Both the position numbers and the translations under genes were made by a program. DNA of 19,893 nucleotides from Candidatus Aminicenantota bacterium (GTDB lineage Bacteria > Acidobacteriota > Aminicenantia > Aminicenantales > Aminicenantaceae). Below are positions 13,956 to 19,893 of the stretch, piece after piece (the stretch's first letter is position 1; each line of letters opens with the position of its first letter). A model generated the notes under the pieces. The model ran no database searches. It was not told where the DNA came from and saw only the letters and a program-made list of their open reading frames with translations. The DNA lies in NCBI GenBank assembly GCA_030607635.1, contig JAUWJP010000005.1:1-19893 (forward strand). Direction: 5' to 3'.

Positions 13956-14720
13956 ATGGATTTATTTGAATTTTCCGTTTTAATCATCATTTTAGCCTTT
14001 CTTTGTGAGTATGTCGATTCTTCTCTTGGGATGGGATACGGAACCACTCTCGCTCCTCTTTTGCTCATAATGGGTTATAAGCCTCTTCAAGTAGTTCCTG
14101 CCATATTATTATCTGAGTTGGTTACAGGTTTGAGTGCAGCTTTCTTTCACCATAAGTTTAAAAATTCTAACTTTAAAATTGGATCAATTGATTTCAAAAT
14201 TGCTACTGTTATGACGGGATGCAGTATTTTAGGCACTTTGGTTGCGGTCCTTATAGCCCTGAATTTGCCGGTATTTTATATAAAGCTTTATATCGGTCTT
14301 CTGGTCTTTAGTATGGGAGTGTTTATCATCGTTAGCCTAAATCGGAGGTATAAATTTTCATGGAAAAAAATCACTTCTCTCGGACTTTTGGCTGCGTTCA
14401 ATAAAGGAATAAGTGGAGGGGGGTATGGGCCACTCGTGACCGGCGGCCAGATTCTGTCGGGAGTTAAGTTAAAAAATGCAATCGGGATCACATCACTTGC
14501 TGAGGGTTTGACCTGCTTGGTGGGAGTTATCACCTATTTTATTTTCACTAATCATACGATAGAATGGAATCTTGCTCCATCTTTAGTTCTTGGAGCTATA
14601 TTATCTGTTCCGCTTGCGGCTTATACCGTTAAAAAATTTAAAGGTAAACATCTTAAGTTGATTGTGGGCATAGCCTCCTTGATCCTTGGTTTGGTTACAT
14701 TGGGGAAATTATTTCTGTAG
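13956..14720 (+). CDS. TauE/SafE family membrane permease (sulfite/sulfonate-type exporter family)
   Basis: The 254-residue protein is mostly hydrophobic, with about seven to eight membrane helices. It has the family features: an N-terminal half with SSLGMGYGTTLAPLLL, a glycine-rich GISGGGYGP motif near residue 155 starting the second half, and the repeated-half architecture. TauE/SafE proteins are proposed to move sulfite, sulfoacetate or other organic anions across the inner membrane; the substrate here is not readable. It is followed after 46 bases by a DUF2061 membrane protein, a pairing consistent with sulfur metabolism, but no sulfur enzyme is in the window. GGGGGA precedes the ATG. The remnant of a DUF2061-type tail lies directly upstream. 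Confidence 0.88.
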   Translation: MDLFEFSVLIIILAFLCEYVDSSLGMGYGTTLAPLLLIMGYKPLQVVPAILLSELVTGLSAAFFHHKFKNSNFKIGSIDFKIATVMTGCSILGTLVAVLIALNLPVFYIKLYIGLLVFSMGVFIIVSLNRRYKFSWKKITSLGLLAAFNKGISGGGYGPLVTGGQILSGVKLKNAIGITSLAEGLTCLVGVITYFIFTNHTIEWNLAPSLVLGAILSVPLAAYTVKKFKGKHLKLIVGIASLILGLVTLGKLFL

Positions 14721-14766
14721 GTTCAAGGAAAGTTCTTTTTCAGAAAAATAAAGGAAGGAGAAAAGA

Positions 14767-15069
14767 ATGACCTTAGAGACTCGCTCTAGAGCTTGGATTA
14801 AGTCTTTTGTATGGAGAATTTTAGGTATTTTTGTCTTAGGGATTATAGCCTGGCTTGTTACTCACAGTTGGAAAGAAATGACTACAATCACCATAATTTT
14901 TCATGGTGTTCGAGTCATTCTCTATTATTTCCATGAAAGAGTCTGGGAAAGAATAAGTTGGTGCAGAATCAAGCATCCTTTAAGCAGCTTACCTGTAAAC
15001 AAGGAACTGACGCCAGGGGATCTTAAGATTATTCAAGACCAATTAAAAAAGTTAGGCTACATAGATTAA
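14767..15069 (+). CDS. DUF2061 membrane protein with C-terminal LGY tail
   Basis: The 100-residue protein begins with the DUF2061 pattern: SRAWIKSFVWRILG, a membrane helix (FVLGIIAWLVT), then ITIIFHGVRVILYYFHERVWERISW, a second helix rich in aromatic residues. Residues 80-100 form an added soluble tail (ELTPGDLKIIQ...LKKLGYID) that is not part of DUF2061. Similar tails occur on unrelated proteins, including the ribbon-helix-helix-like protein at 13312. A strong AAGGAAGGAG site precedes the ATG, and the gene probably shares a transcript with the TauE/SafE permease. DUF2061 has no established biochemical role that I know; location beside transporters suggests an accessory membrane part. Confidence 0.85.
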   Translation: MTLETRSRAWIKSFVWRILGIFVLGIIAWLVTHSWKEMTTITIIFHGVRVILYYFHERVWERISWCRIKHPLSSLPVNKELTPGDLKIIQDQLKKLGYID

Positions 15070-15159
15070 AGTCAGCTGAGTGAATTAGCATATCGTTGGA
15101 TAAACGGTTAAGATTAAAGGAATTTCTCATTGTTATGTTTTAGCGCTTTTTTTGTGCGT

Positions 15160-15188
15160 TTGACATCCAATTTTTCCTCTGTTATAAG
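15160..15188 (+). promoter_or_regulatory. Sigma-70 promoter of the gamma carbonic anhydrase gene
   Basis: A perfect TTGACA (15160-15165), exactly 17 bases, then TATAAG (15183-15188). Transcription would start near 15195 and leave a leader of about 125 bases before the ATG at 15321. Confidence 0.65.
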
Positions 15189-15252
15189 TTTTTTATTAAG
15201 GGAATCGGAGAGAAGTGCTGGATTGCATAAGCCAGGGAGCGAATTTCCGACA

Positions 15253-15266
15253 GGTGTACGGTGTAC
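15253..15266 (+). repeat. Short direct repeat GGTGTAC x2 in the leader
   Basis: Two adjacent copies of GGTGTAC lie in the untranslated leader of the carbonic anhydrase gene. No known riboswitch pattern was recognised in the leader. The repeat may be chance or a protein site. Confidence 0.4.
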
Positions 15267-15320
15267 GAAAAGTGACTATACGACGCTAAATCTTATTTTA
15301 TTTTTAAACTGGAGATTAAA

Positions 15321-15851
15321 ATGGCTTTATATCAATTTGAAGATCGCAAACCTCGAGTAGCACAAGGAGCTTTTGTAGCCGAGTCAGCGTTGGTCATTGG
15401 TGATGTGCAAATCGGTAAGGATGCCTACATTGGTCATGGAGTAATTCTCCGCGGCGATTACGGCACGATCATCGTTGGAGAAGGGACTGCCGTTGAAGAA
15501 GGTGCAATAGTGCACGCACGACCTAATGACCGTACTATATTCGGCAACTGTGTAACAGTAGGACACGGTGCCATGATTCATAATGCCCAAATAAGAGATT
15601 ATGCTGTGATCGGCATGCGAGCCACAATAAGCGATTATAGCGTAGTTGGAGAGTGGACAATTATCGGGGAGATGGGCTTGGTAAAAAATAATCAACATGT
15701 GCCCGATGGTGTTGTGGCTGTGGGAGTACCGGTTAAAGTCATGGGTAAGGTGGATAAAAAACAAAAAGAGTTCTGGAGCTACGGCAAAAAGCTCTACATA
15801 GAAATGGCTCATAGATATATTGCTCCTGGTGCATTTAGGCGGATCGATTAA
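15321..15851 (+). CDS. Gamma-class carbonic anhydrase family protein (left-handed beta-helix)
   Basis: The 176-residue protein shows hexapeptide-repeat strands throughout (for example IGDVQIGKDAYIGHGVIL and VTVGHGAMIHNAQI), which build a left-handed beta-helix trimer. The three zinc/iron ligands of the gamma class are present: His65 (IVHARP), and His82 and His87 (GHGAMIH) with the usual five-residue spacing. The conserved LRGDYG (Arg44, Asp46) is also there. The acidic loop bearing the proton-shuttle Glu of archaeal Cam is absent, as in CamH/YrdA-like members, so activity may be low or different. It would hydrate CO2 to bicarbonate in the cytoplasm. It is a single gene with its own promoter. 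It lies downstream of the permease/DUF2061 pair and has no evident functional link to it. Confidence 0.9.
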   Translation: MALYQFEDRKPRVAQGAFVAESALVIGDVQIGKDAYIGHGVILRGDYGTIIVGEGTAVEEGAIVHARPNDRTIFGNCVTVGHGAMIHNAQIRDYAVIGMRATISDYSVVGEWTIIGEMGLVKNNQHVPDGVVAVGVPVKVMGKVDKKQKEFWSYGKKLYIEMAHRYIAPGAFRRID

Positions 15852-16035
15852 CCTGAGACACGAAACTCACTCAAGTTTTCTCCTTAATGCCATCCTGACA
15901 TGAAGCTGTCATTCTGCAGTTTCAATGCAAATCAGTTGAATTTGTCCCATGAGGAAAAGTATGTCACGATGGCTTTTAATTCGACTTTGTGGTTTTATAA
16001 AATTAAGTAATCGATAAATTTTACTGCGATAATGA

Positions 16036-16041
16036 TATAAT
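16036..16041 (+). promoter_or_regulatory. Candidate -10 element of the ABC/LolA-like operon
   Basis: A perfect TATAAT lies 53 bases before the ABC ATPase gene. The sequence 17 bases upstream (GATAAA) is a poor -35. The rest of 15852-16093 holds only weak hairpins (for example TGACA/TGTCA around 15897). Confidence 0.35.
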
Positions 16042-16093
16042 GAAGCGCATTTAAAAAGGCAAAGATGACGAAAAGTATTAAAAGGAGCCTATC

Positions 16094-16798
16094 ATGAGTT
16101 TGGTTTCAGCTGAAAATCTAACGAAAATCTATAATGTAGGAGAAATCGAGATTGAGGCTTTAAAGTCTGTAAGTTTTAACGTCCAGTCAGCTTCTTTTGT
16201 TTCTTTTGTGGGTCCATCAGGCAGTGGGAAGACTACTCTTTTGAACCTCATCGGTTGCCTGGATAAACCTACTTCCGGCTCCTTAAAGGTAGCTGATGTG
16301 GATACATCTGCTCTGACACGCAAAGAGGCCGCGGTTTTTCGAGGAAAAAACCTTGGGTTCATATTTCAAGATTTTAACCTCATCCCTGTCTTGTCGGTTT
16401 ACGAAAATGTTGAGTATCCCCTTTTGATTGTGCATAATTCCCCTGCCGAGGAAAGAAAAAAACGGATCACTTCCCTCCTTGAAACCGTCGGAATGACAGA
16501 CCAAAGGGATAAATACCCAGATCAGATTTCCGGAGGACAAAAACAGAGAGTTGCCATAGCTAGGGCTCTTGTAACAAACCCTAGGCTGGTGCTTGCTGAT
16601 GAACCAACAGCTAATTTAGACAGTAAGACAGCACTCATGGTCATCGACATCATGCGAAAGATGAAGGAAGAATTCGGTGTGACTTTTATTTTCTCTACAC
16701 ATGACCAGAGGGTTGTGAACGAAGTGGAGGCTGTCTACACTCTCCAGGATGGGATACTCGTTGAGGATGCAGTCAGGGAAGGAGGGACAAATGCTTAA
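16094..16798 (+). CDS. ABC transporter ATP-binding protein, LolD/MacB type
   Basis: The 234-residue protein has Walker A GPSGSGKT (40-47), Q-loop Gln92, signature SGGQKQ (146-151), Walker B LVLADEP (165-171) with catalytic Glu170, the D-loop NLD and switch His203. Its size and the sequence around LNLIGCLDKPTSG place it in the LolD/MacB/FtsE group. These power membrane-anchored permeases that pull lipoproteins or other molecules out of the inner membrane rather than through a channel. Its last eight bases overlap the permease gene, and AAAGGAG precedes the ATG. The cargo is not known; the LolA-like and beta-barrel genes downstream suggest transfer towards the outer membrane. Confidence 0.93.
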   Translation: MSLVSAENLTKIYNVGEIEIEALKSVSFNVQSASFVSFVGPSGSGKTTLLNLIGCLDKPTSGSLKVADVDTSALTRKEAAVFRGKNLGFIFQDFNLIPVLSVYENVEYPLLIVHNSPAEERKKRITSLLETVGMTDQRDKYPDQISGGQKQRVAIARALVTNPRLVLADEPTANLDSKTALMVIDIMRKMKEEFGVTFIFSTHDQRVVNEVEAVYTLQDGILVEDAVREGGTNA

Positions 16799-18029
16799 AC
16801 TTTTTAAAATTGGTATTCGAAATTTACTGAGATACAAAAGACGGACTTTGCTGACGTCATCCCTCATCGCTGTTGGTGTCATGTTTGTTTTAGTATTCGC
16901 CGCTACATCCGGCTCTTTTAAATATATCATGATCGGTCAGATCACTGACTCTATGCTCGGCCATCTTCAAGTCCATAAGAGGGGTTATGTTGCTTCGATC
17001 GACAGTCTGCCTTTGACGTTGAATCTGAGTGCTAAACAGGAAGAGAAGGTTGAAAAGACCATTAAGGAAATTACCGAGATCGAGGCTTTTTCGCCAAGAA
17101 TAAAATTCGGAGGGATGTTCAGCAATTTCATGGAAACAACCAACATAAGGGTCAATGGTGTCTATCCAGATAAAGATATTGCTACGGTCCCGCTTTTACC
17201 ATCCAGAATAAAGCAGGGCGAGAAAACCATTAAGAAAGGCAAGATCCTGATTCCGGAGCTGCTGGCAAACGGGCTGAAAGTCAAGGTAGGAGATACTGTG
17301 GTTGTTATAGCTACCAACAGGGATGGATCTGTAAACGGTAAACAGTTTGTGGTTGGAGGTATCATTGAGAGCGTAACGGGTCCAGGAGGAAGGGATGGCT
17401 ATATGCATATAGTAGACGCAATGGAAGTATTACGCATGGAGGAAATGGAAATTAGCGAGGTAGCCGTTAGGCTTAAGGATTTCGGTAAACTAAACGCTGT
17501 CAATGATAAAATGGATAAATTGCTGTCAAAGGAACTCAACAAGCAGGGGAAGCCGATCTTTGATGTCCGCACCTGGGAAAGACTTTCTCCATTCTATAAT
17601 GTTGCCCGGATGATAGACATAATGACATTTTTCATTAAGATTATGCTCATAGCCATAGTCTTGATAAGCATCATGAATGTTATGATCATGGCTGTTTTTG
17701 AACGAGTACGGGAAATCGGTACCATCGCAGCCCTTGGAACAATACCGGAGAAAATTCTATCTTTGTTTTTAATTGAAGGTTTCTCCCTGGGTATATCTGG
17801 TGCGGCTGCTGGAAATATACTGGCAATTATTATTGTTTTTGTTATGAACGTTGTAAAAATTACATTCAATTTCGGCAGACAAACTGGCATGGTACTTTCT
17901 CCTAGTTTGAAAGTTGATGACATGATTTTTATTTCAGCCATAGCTATCATCGCATCCGTAATTGCTGCGCTTCAGCCAGCTTTAAAAGCATCGAGGATGG
18001 AACCTGTTGAGGCTCTTAGACATGTGTAA
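16791..18029 (+). CDS. ABC transporter permease, FtsX-like (LolC/E or MacB type)
   Basis: I take the ATG at 16791 (MLKLFKIGIRNLLRYKRRT) with GGAGGG just upstream. An ATG 42 bases earlier is in frame but adds a tail unlike the family. The 412-residue protein has an N-terminal membrane helix (about 18-42), a large periplasmic domain (about 45-275) and three C-terminal helices containing the FtsX core (FERVREIGTIAALGTIPEKI... SLGISGAAAG). It ends with the typical KASRMEPVEALRHV. That topology, with four helices in all and a periplasmic domain, is that of LolC/LolE and MacB. It pairs with the ATPase whose gene it overlaps. Only one permease gene is present, so a homodimer is expected. Confidence 0.92.
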   Translation: MLKLFKIGIRNLLRYKRRTLLTSSLIAVGVMFVLVFAATSGSFKYIMIGQITDSMLGHLQVHKRGYVASIDSLPLTLNLSAKQEEKVEKTIKEITEIEAFSPRIKFGGMFSNFMETTNIRVNGVYPDKDIATVPLLPSRIKQGEKTIKKGKILIPELLANGLKVKVGDTVVVIATNRDGSVNGKQFVVGGIIESVTGPGGRDGYMHIVDAMEVLRMEEMEISEVAVRLKDFGKLNAVNDKMDKLLSKELNKQGKPIFDVRTWERLSPFYNVARMIDIMTFFIKIMLIAIVLISIMNVMIMAVFERVREIGTIAALGTIPEKILSLFLIEGFSLGISGAAAGNILAIIIVFVMNVVKITFNFGRQTGMVLSPSLKVDDMIFISAIAIIASVIAALQPALKASRMEPVEALRHV

Positions 18030-18116
18030 AAATTTTAATGTTTCTGAGTATATTACACAGGATTTAGAAGTCTTGATTTTGAATTTTGTAGAATTGATAG
18101 AAAATGGAGGATAACC

Positions 18117-18512
18117 GTGCTTAGAATAGTGATTGCTTTAATAATGTTGGTTCTAATGTTTCCGCCTTGTTCTGCAGGAGAAGAAGAGGTCATCATCGCA
18201 GTAGCATCAGATGGAAAGACTTTAAAAGATTCCGTAAGTCAACTCGCCGCCCGTTGTCCATACTTTCTTTTTATTGACGGCACGGGAAAGCTACTGGAGG
18301 CTGTCGATAATCCATATGAGGATACAATAGGCGGTGCTGGAGTTTCAGCGGCAAATTTTCTTGCTGAGAGAAATGTGACCATAGTTATTGCAGGAATGTT
18401 CGGCAATAAAATGAAAAATGTGCTGGAAACAAAAGAAATTGCCTATTTTGAGTTTCAGGGAACCGTTGAAGAAGCAATAAGAAAGGTTTTGGAGAAAAAA
18501 GATAGAATATGA
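18117..18512 (+). CDS. Exported NifX-domain protein (signal peptide plus cofactor-binding-type domain)
   Basis: GTG start with TGGAGG six bases upstream; 131 residues. Residues 1-20 are a signal peptide (hydrophobic IVIALIMLVLMF, likely cut after CSA at residue 20; no good lipobox). The rest is a NifX-like domain similar to residues 1-105 of the protein encoded at 436-1104. Shared features are RCPYFLFID versus RCAYFLFVD (Cys48 here), EAVDN versus EAVEN, GGAGVSAA and GTVEEAI. The second Cys of the cytoplasmic homologue (SCGP) is missing here (MFGN). NifX domains normally work in the cytoplasm with metal clusters, so a periplasmic form inside a LolA-like operon is unusual. Its stop overlaps the next gene as ATGA. 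Confidence 0.85.
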   Translation: MLRIVIALIMLVLMFPPCSAGEEEVIIAVASDGKTLKDSVSQLAARCPYFLFIDGTGKLLEAVDNPYEDTIGGAGVSAANFLAERNVTIVIAGMFGNKMKNVLETKEIAYFEFQGTVEEAIRKVLEKKDRI

Positions 18513-19237
18513 AAAAAATCGCGCTTATCTCTTTAATATCATTTATATTATCACCTGTCTATGCAATCGATGGCACTCAGCTCCTCAAGCTAGTGGATAG
18601 AAATCTTAATCCGGAATCCTATGAATCCTACAGAAAACTAATAAACATCGAGCCAAACGGCAGAGAAAAAGAGTATGTGCTCTTCACGGTGAAGAAGGGA
18701 AAAGATAGAGTAGCCGCGCTTTTTCTCTCTCCTGCCATCGATAAAGGCAGGAGTACGCTAAGGCTCGAGGATAACATGTGGTTATATATCCCCAATGTAG
18801 GTAAACCTGTGCGCATCACCAGCCTTCAATCCGTAGTAGGAGGTGTATTTAATAATGCAGACATTCTCCGACTGGATTATGCAGAAGAATATGATGTCAG
18901 CAGGGTGGAAGATCTGAGCACGGAATACCTTTTGCATCTTAAAGCAAAGTCAAATTCAGTTGCCTATGATCAGCTTAAGATGTGGGTGGATAAGGAAAAA
19001 AAATTGCCGAGTAAAATTGAATGTCTTACACAGACTTCTATGTTGATCAAAACCATTCATTTTAAAAAGGTTAAAGACTTTGGGAGTGGTATTATCATGC
19101 CCTCAGTCATCGAAACCGACAGCCCATTGCACAAGGGTTACAAGTCATTCATGATATTTGCCGGAATAAAACAAAGGCAATTCAAGGATGAAGTGTTCAC
19201 TCTGACCTTTATGCCCAACCTGGAATCATTAAGATAA
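18509..19237 (+). CDS. LolA-like outer membrane lipoprotein-sorting protein
   Basis: The 242-residue protein begins with a clear signal peptide (MKKIALISLISFILSPVYA, cut after Ala19). The mature part resembles the LolA_like family (PF17131): ALFLSPAIDKGRSTLRLEDN, then MWLYIPNVGKPVRI, then VVGGVFNNADILRLDYAEEY. Members of this family are often encoded beside LolD/MacB-type ABC transporters and predicted outer-membrane barrels, as here, and are thought to carry lipids or lipoproteins across the periplasm. The start is fixed by the ATGA overlap with the exported NifX gene. It ends in TAA, immediately followed in the same frame by the next gene's TTG. Confidence 0.9.
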   Translation: MKKIALISLISFILSPVYAIDGTQLLKLVDRNLNPESYESYRKLINIEPNGREKEYVLFTVKKGKDRVAALFLSPAIDKGRSTLRLEDNMWLYIPNVGKPVRITSLQSVVGGVFNNADILRLDYAEEYDVSRVEDLSTEYLLHLKAKSNSVAYDQLKMWVDKEKKLPSKIECLTQTSMLIKTIHFKKVKDFGSGIIMPSVIETDSPLHKGYKSFMIFAGIKQRQFKDEVFTLTFMPNLESLR

Positions 19238-19893
19238 TTGAAATCAATCTGCTTGTGTATCATCATTCTCGGATTATTAGCCTTGACTGCGTCTGCGCAA
19301 GAGGAATATACCTTTGATATTTCAGAGGTTGAAAAAAGACCGTTTCAGTTTGGCGGCTATTTCGAATTCCGGCCAGCACTTTTCGGCCTGGATGAGAATG
19401 CCAGCTTCTATATGCTCAGGTTTTATAACCAGGATGAGGGCAAGTCTCTAACGGAGTACAATTTTCTAGCCCTTCTGAATGCGAGCTACCAAAAAGGAAT
19501 AATCGGAGCAAAAATCCGCACAAATACTGACGTAAAGAACTCTTTTTCAGGCTGGTCGCATAGTACAAAAGTGTATGAAGCTTTCTTTTCGTTAAAGCCG
19601 TCTCTTTTTTTCCGAATTGATATAGGGAAGAAAAGAATGAAATGGGGCAAAGGATATGCCTGGAATCCTGTTGCTTTTATTGATAAACACAAAGATCCCA
19701 ATGATCCAGAACTTGCCTTGGAAGGCTTTACGGTTATTTCCGCGGATTACATCAGAAGTTTTAAAGGACCTTTAAAAACCATCACAGTTACTCCCTTCTT
19801 GCTTCCGGTTATAAATCGTATTAATAGCGGTTTTGGAGAGATGAATAATTTGAATTTCGGGGGAAAAATTTATTTCCTTTTTCACGACACCGA
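19238..19893 (+). CDS. Predicted outer-membrane beta-barrel protein (partial, C-terminus outside window)
   Basis: An open frame runs from TTG at 19238 to the window edge, 218 codons so far. The start gives a clean signal peptide (KSICLCIIILGLLALTASAQ). The mature part has alternating hydrophobic and polar strands rich in aromatic residues (FQFGGYFEFRPALFG, FFRIDIGKKRMKWGKGYAWN), typical of outer-membrane barrels. It resembles DUF1302/porin-like partners found with LolA-like and ABC genes, but I cannot assign the family firmly. No ATG lies near; the TTG directly follows the previous stop codon, and only a weak GGAA precedes it, so coupled translation is likely. It would be the outer-membrane end of the operon's export path. 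Confidence 0.75.
   Translation, partial: MKSICLCIIILGLLALTASAQEEYTFDISEVEKRPFQFGGYFEFRPALFGLDENASFYMLRFYNQDEGKSLTEYNFLALLNASYQKGIIGAKIRTNTDVKNSFSGWSHSTKVYEAFFSLKPSLFFRIDIGKKRMKWGKGYAWNPVAFIDKHKDPNDPELALEGFTVISADYIRSFKGPLKTITVTPFLLPVINRINSGFGEMNNLNFGGKIYFLFHDT

Noticed and set aside
15130..15360. 76-residue open frame on the plus strand before the carbonic anhydrase gene
   Set aside because: It contains the promoter, overlaps the start of a well-supported gene, has no ribosome binding site and resembles no family.
15889..15945. Hairpins between the carbonic anhydrase and ABC genes as an sRNA or terminator
   Set aside because: Stems such as TGACA/TGTCA are only five pairs and no T-run or promoter is attached.
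1..19893. CRISPR arrays, tRNA or rRNA genes, insertion sequences, phage attachment sites
   Set aside because: No regularly spaced repeats, cloverleaf-like segments, transposase-like frames or flanking terminal repeats were seen on either strand.

Overview
The window reads as a chromosomal segment of a Gram-negative, probably anaerobic bacterium of moderate, slightly AT-leaning base composition. The evidence is the outer-membrane-type genes at the right end (LolA-like protein, beta-barrel protein), sigma-54 control, a group 3b-type NAD(P)-linked [NiFe]-hydrogenase and NifX/DUF5320 genes. The mix resembles Desulfobacterota or Aminicenantota/Acidobacteriota-like anaerobes, but no marker gene is present and the taxon is a guess.

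Left (1-2640, minus strand): a Fur-family repressor heads a tightly packed operon. It is followed by a DUF5320 Gly/aromatic-rich protein, two small proteins sharing a C-terminal coiled coil, a NifX-domain protein carrying a Gly-Met repeat and the same coiled coil, and a second NifX-domain protein cut by the window edge. A Fur-box-like palindrome overlaps the predicted start of transcription, so the operon is probably iron-regulated.

Centre (2764-13234, plus strand): a Cache-domain membrane histidine kinase overlaps an NtrC-type sigma-54 activator. Next comes an intergenic region with two matching palindromes (core TTGATAAATCAA) and a good -24/-12 promoter, then hydB-hydG-hydD-hydA, a complete four-subunit hydrogenase. 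The large subunit is continuous in frame with an M52-type maturation endopeptidase, and the small subunit has Asp in place of one proximal-cluster Cys. A second, near-consensus sigma-54 promoter follows hydA and drives two stand-alone receiver proteins and a receiver-histidine kinase hybrid. The likely logic is extracytoplasmic signal, kinase, NtrC-type activator, then hydrogenase and probably the downstream phosphorelay.

Right-centre (13312-15851): a small ribbon-helix-helix-like protein, an isolated gene remnant, a TauE/SafE permease, a DUF2061 membrane protein and a gamma-class carbonic anhydrase homologue. The RHH-like protein, the remnant and the DUF2061 protein all end in a similar LGY tail.

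Right (16094-19893): an ABC ATPase and FtsX-like permease of the LolCDE/MacB type, a secreted NifX-domain protein, a LolA-like periplasmic protein and a truncated outer-membrane beta-barrel protein form one operon. It looks like an envelope-spanning export or sorting system with an unusual exported NifX component. I found no rRNA, tRNA, CRISPR array or insertion sequence.
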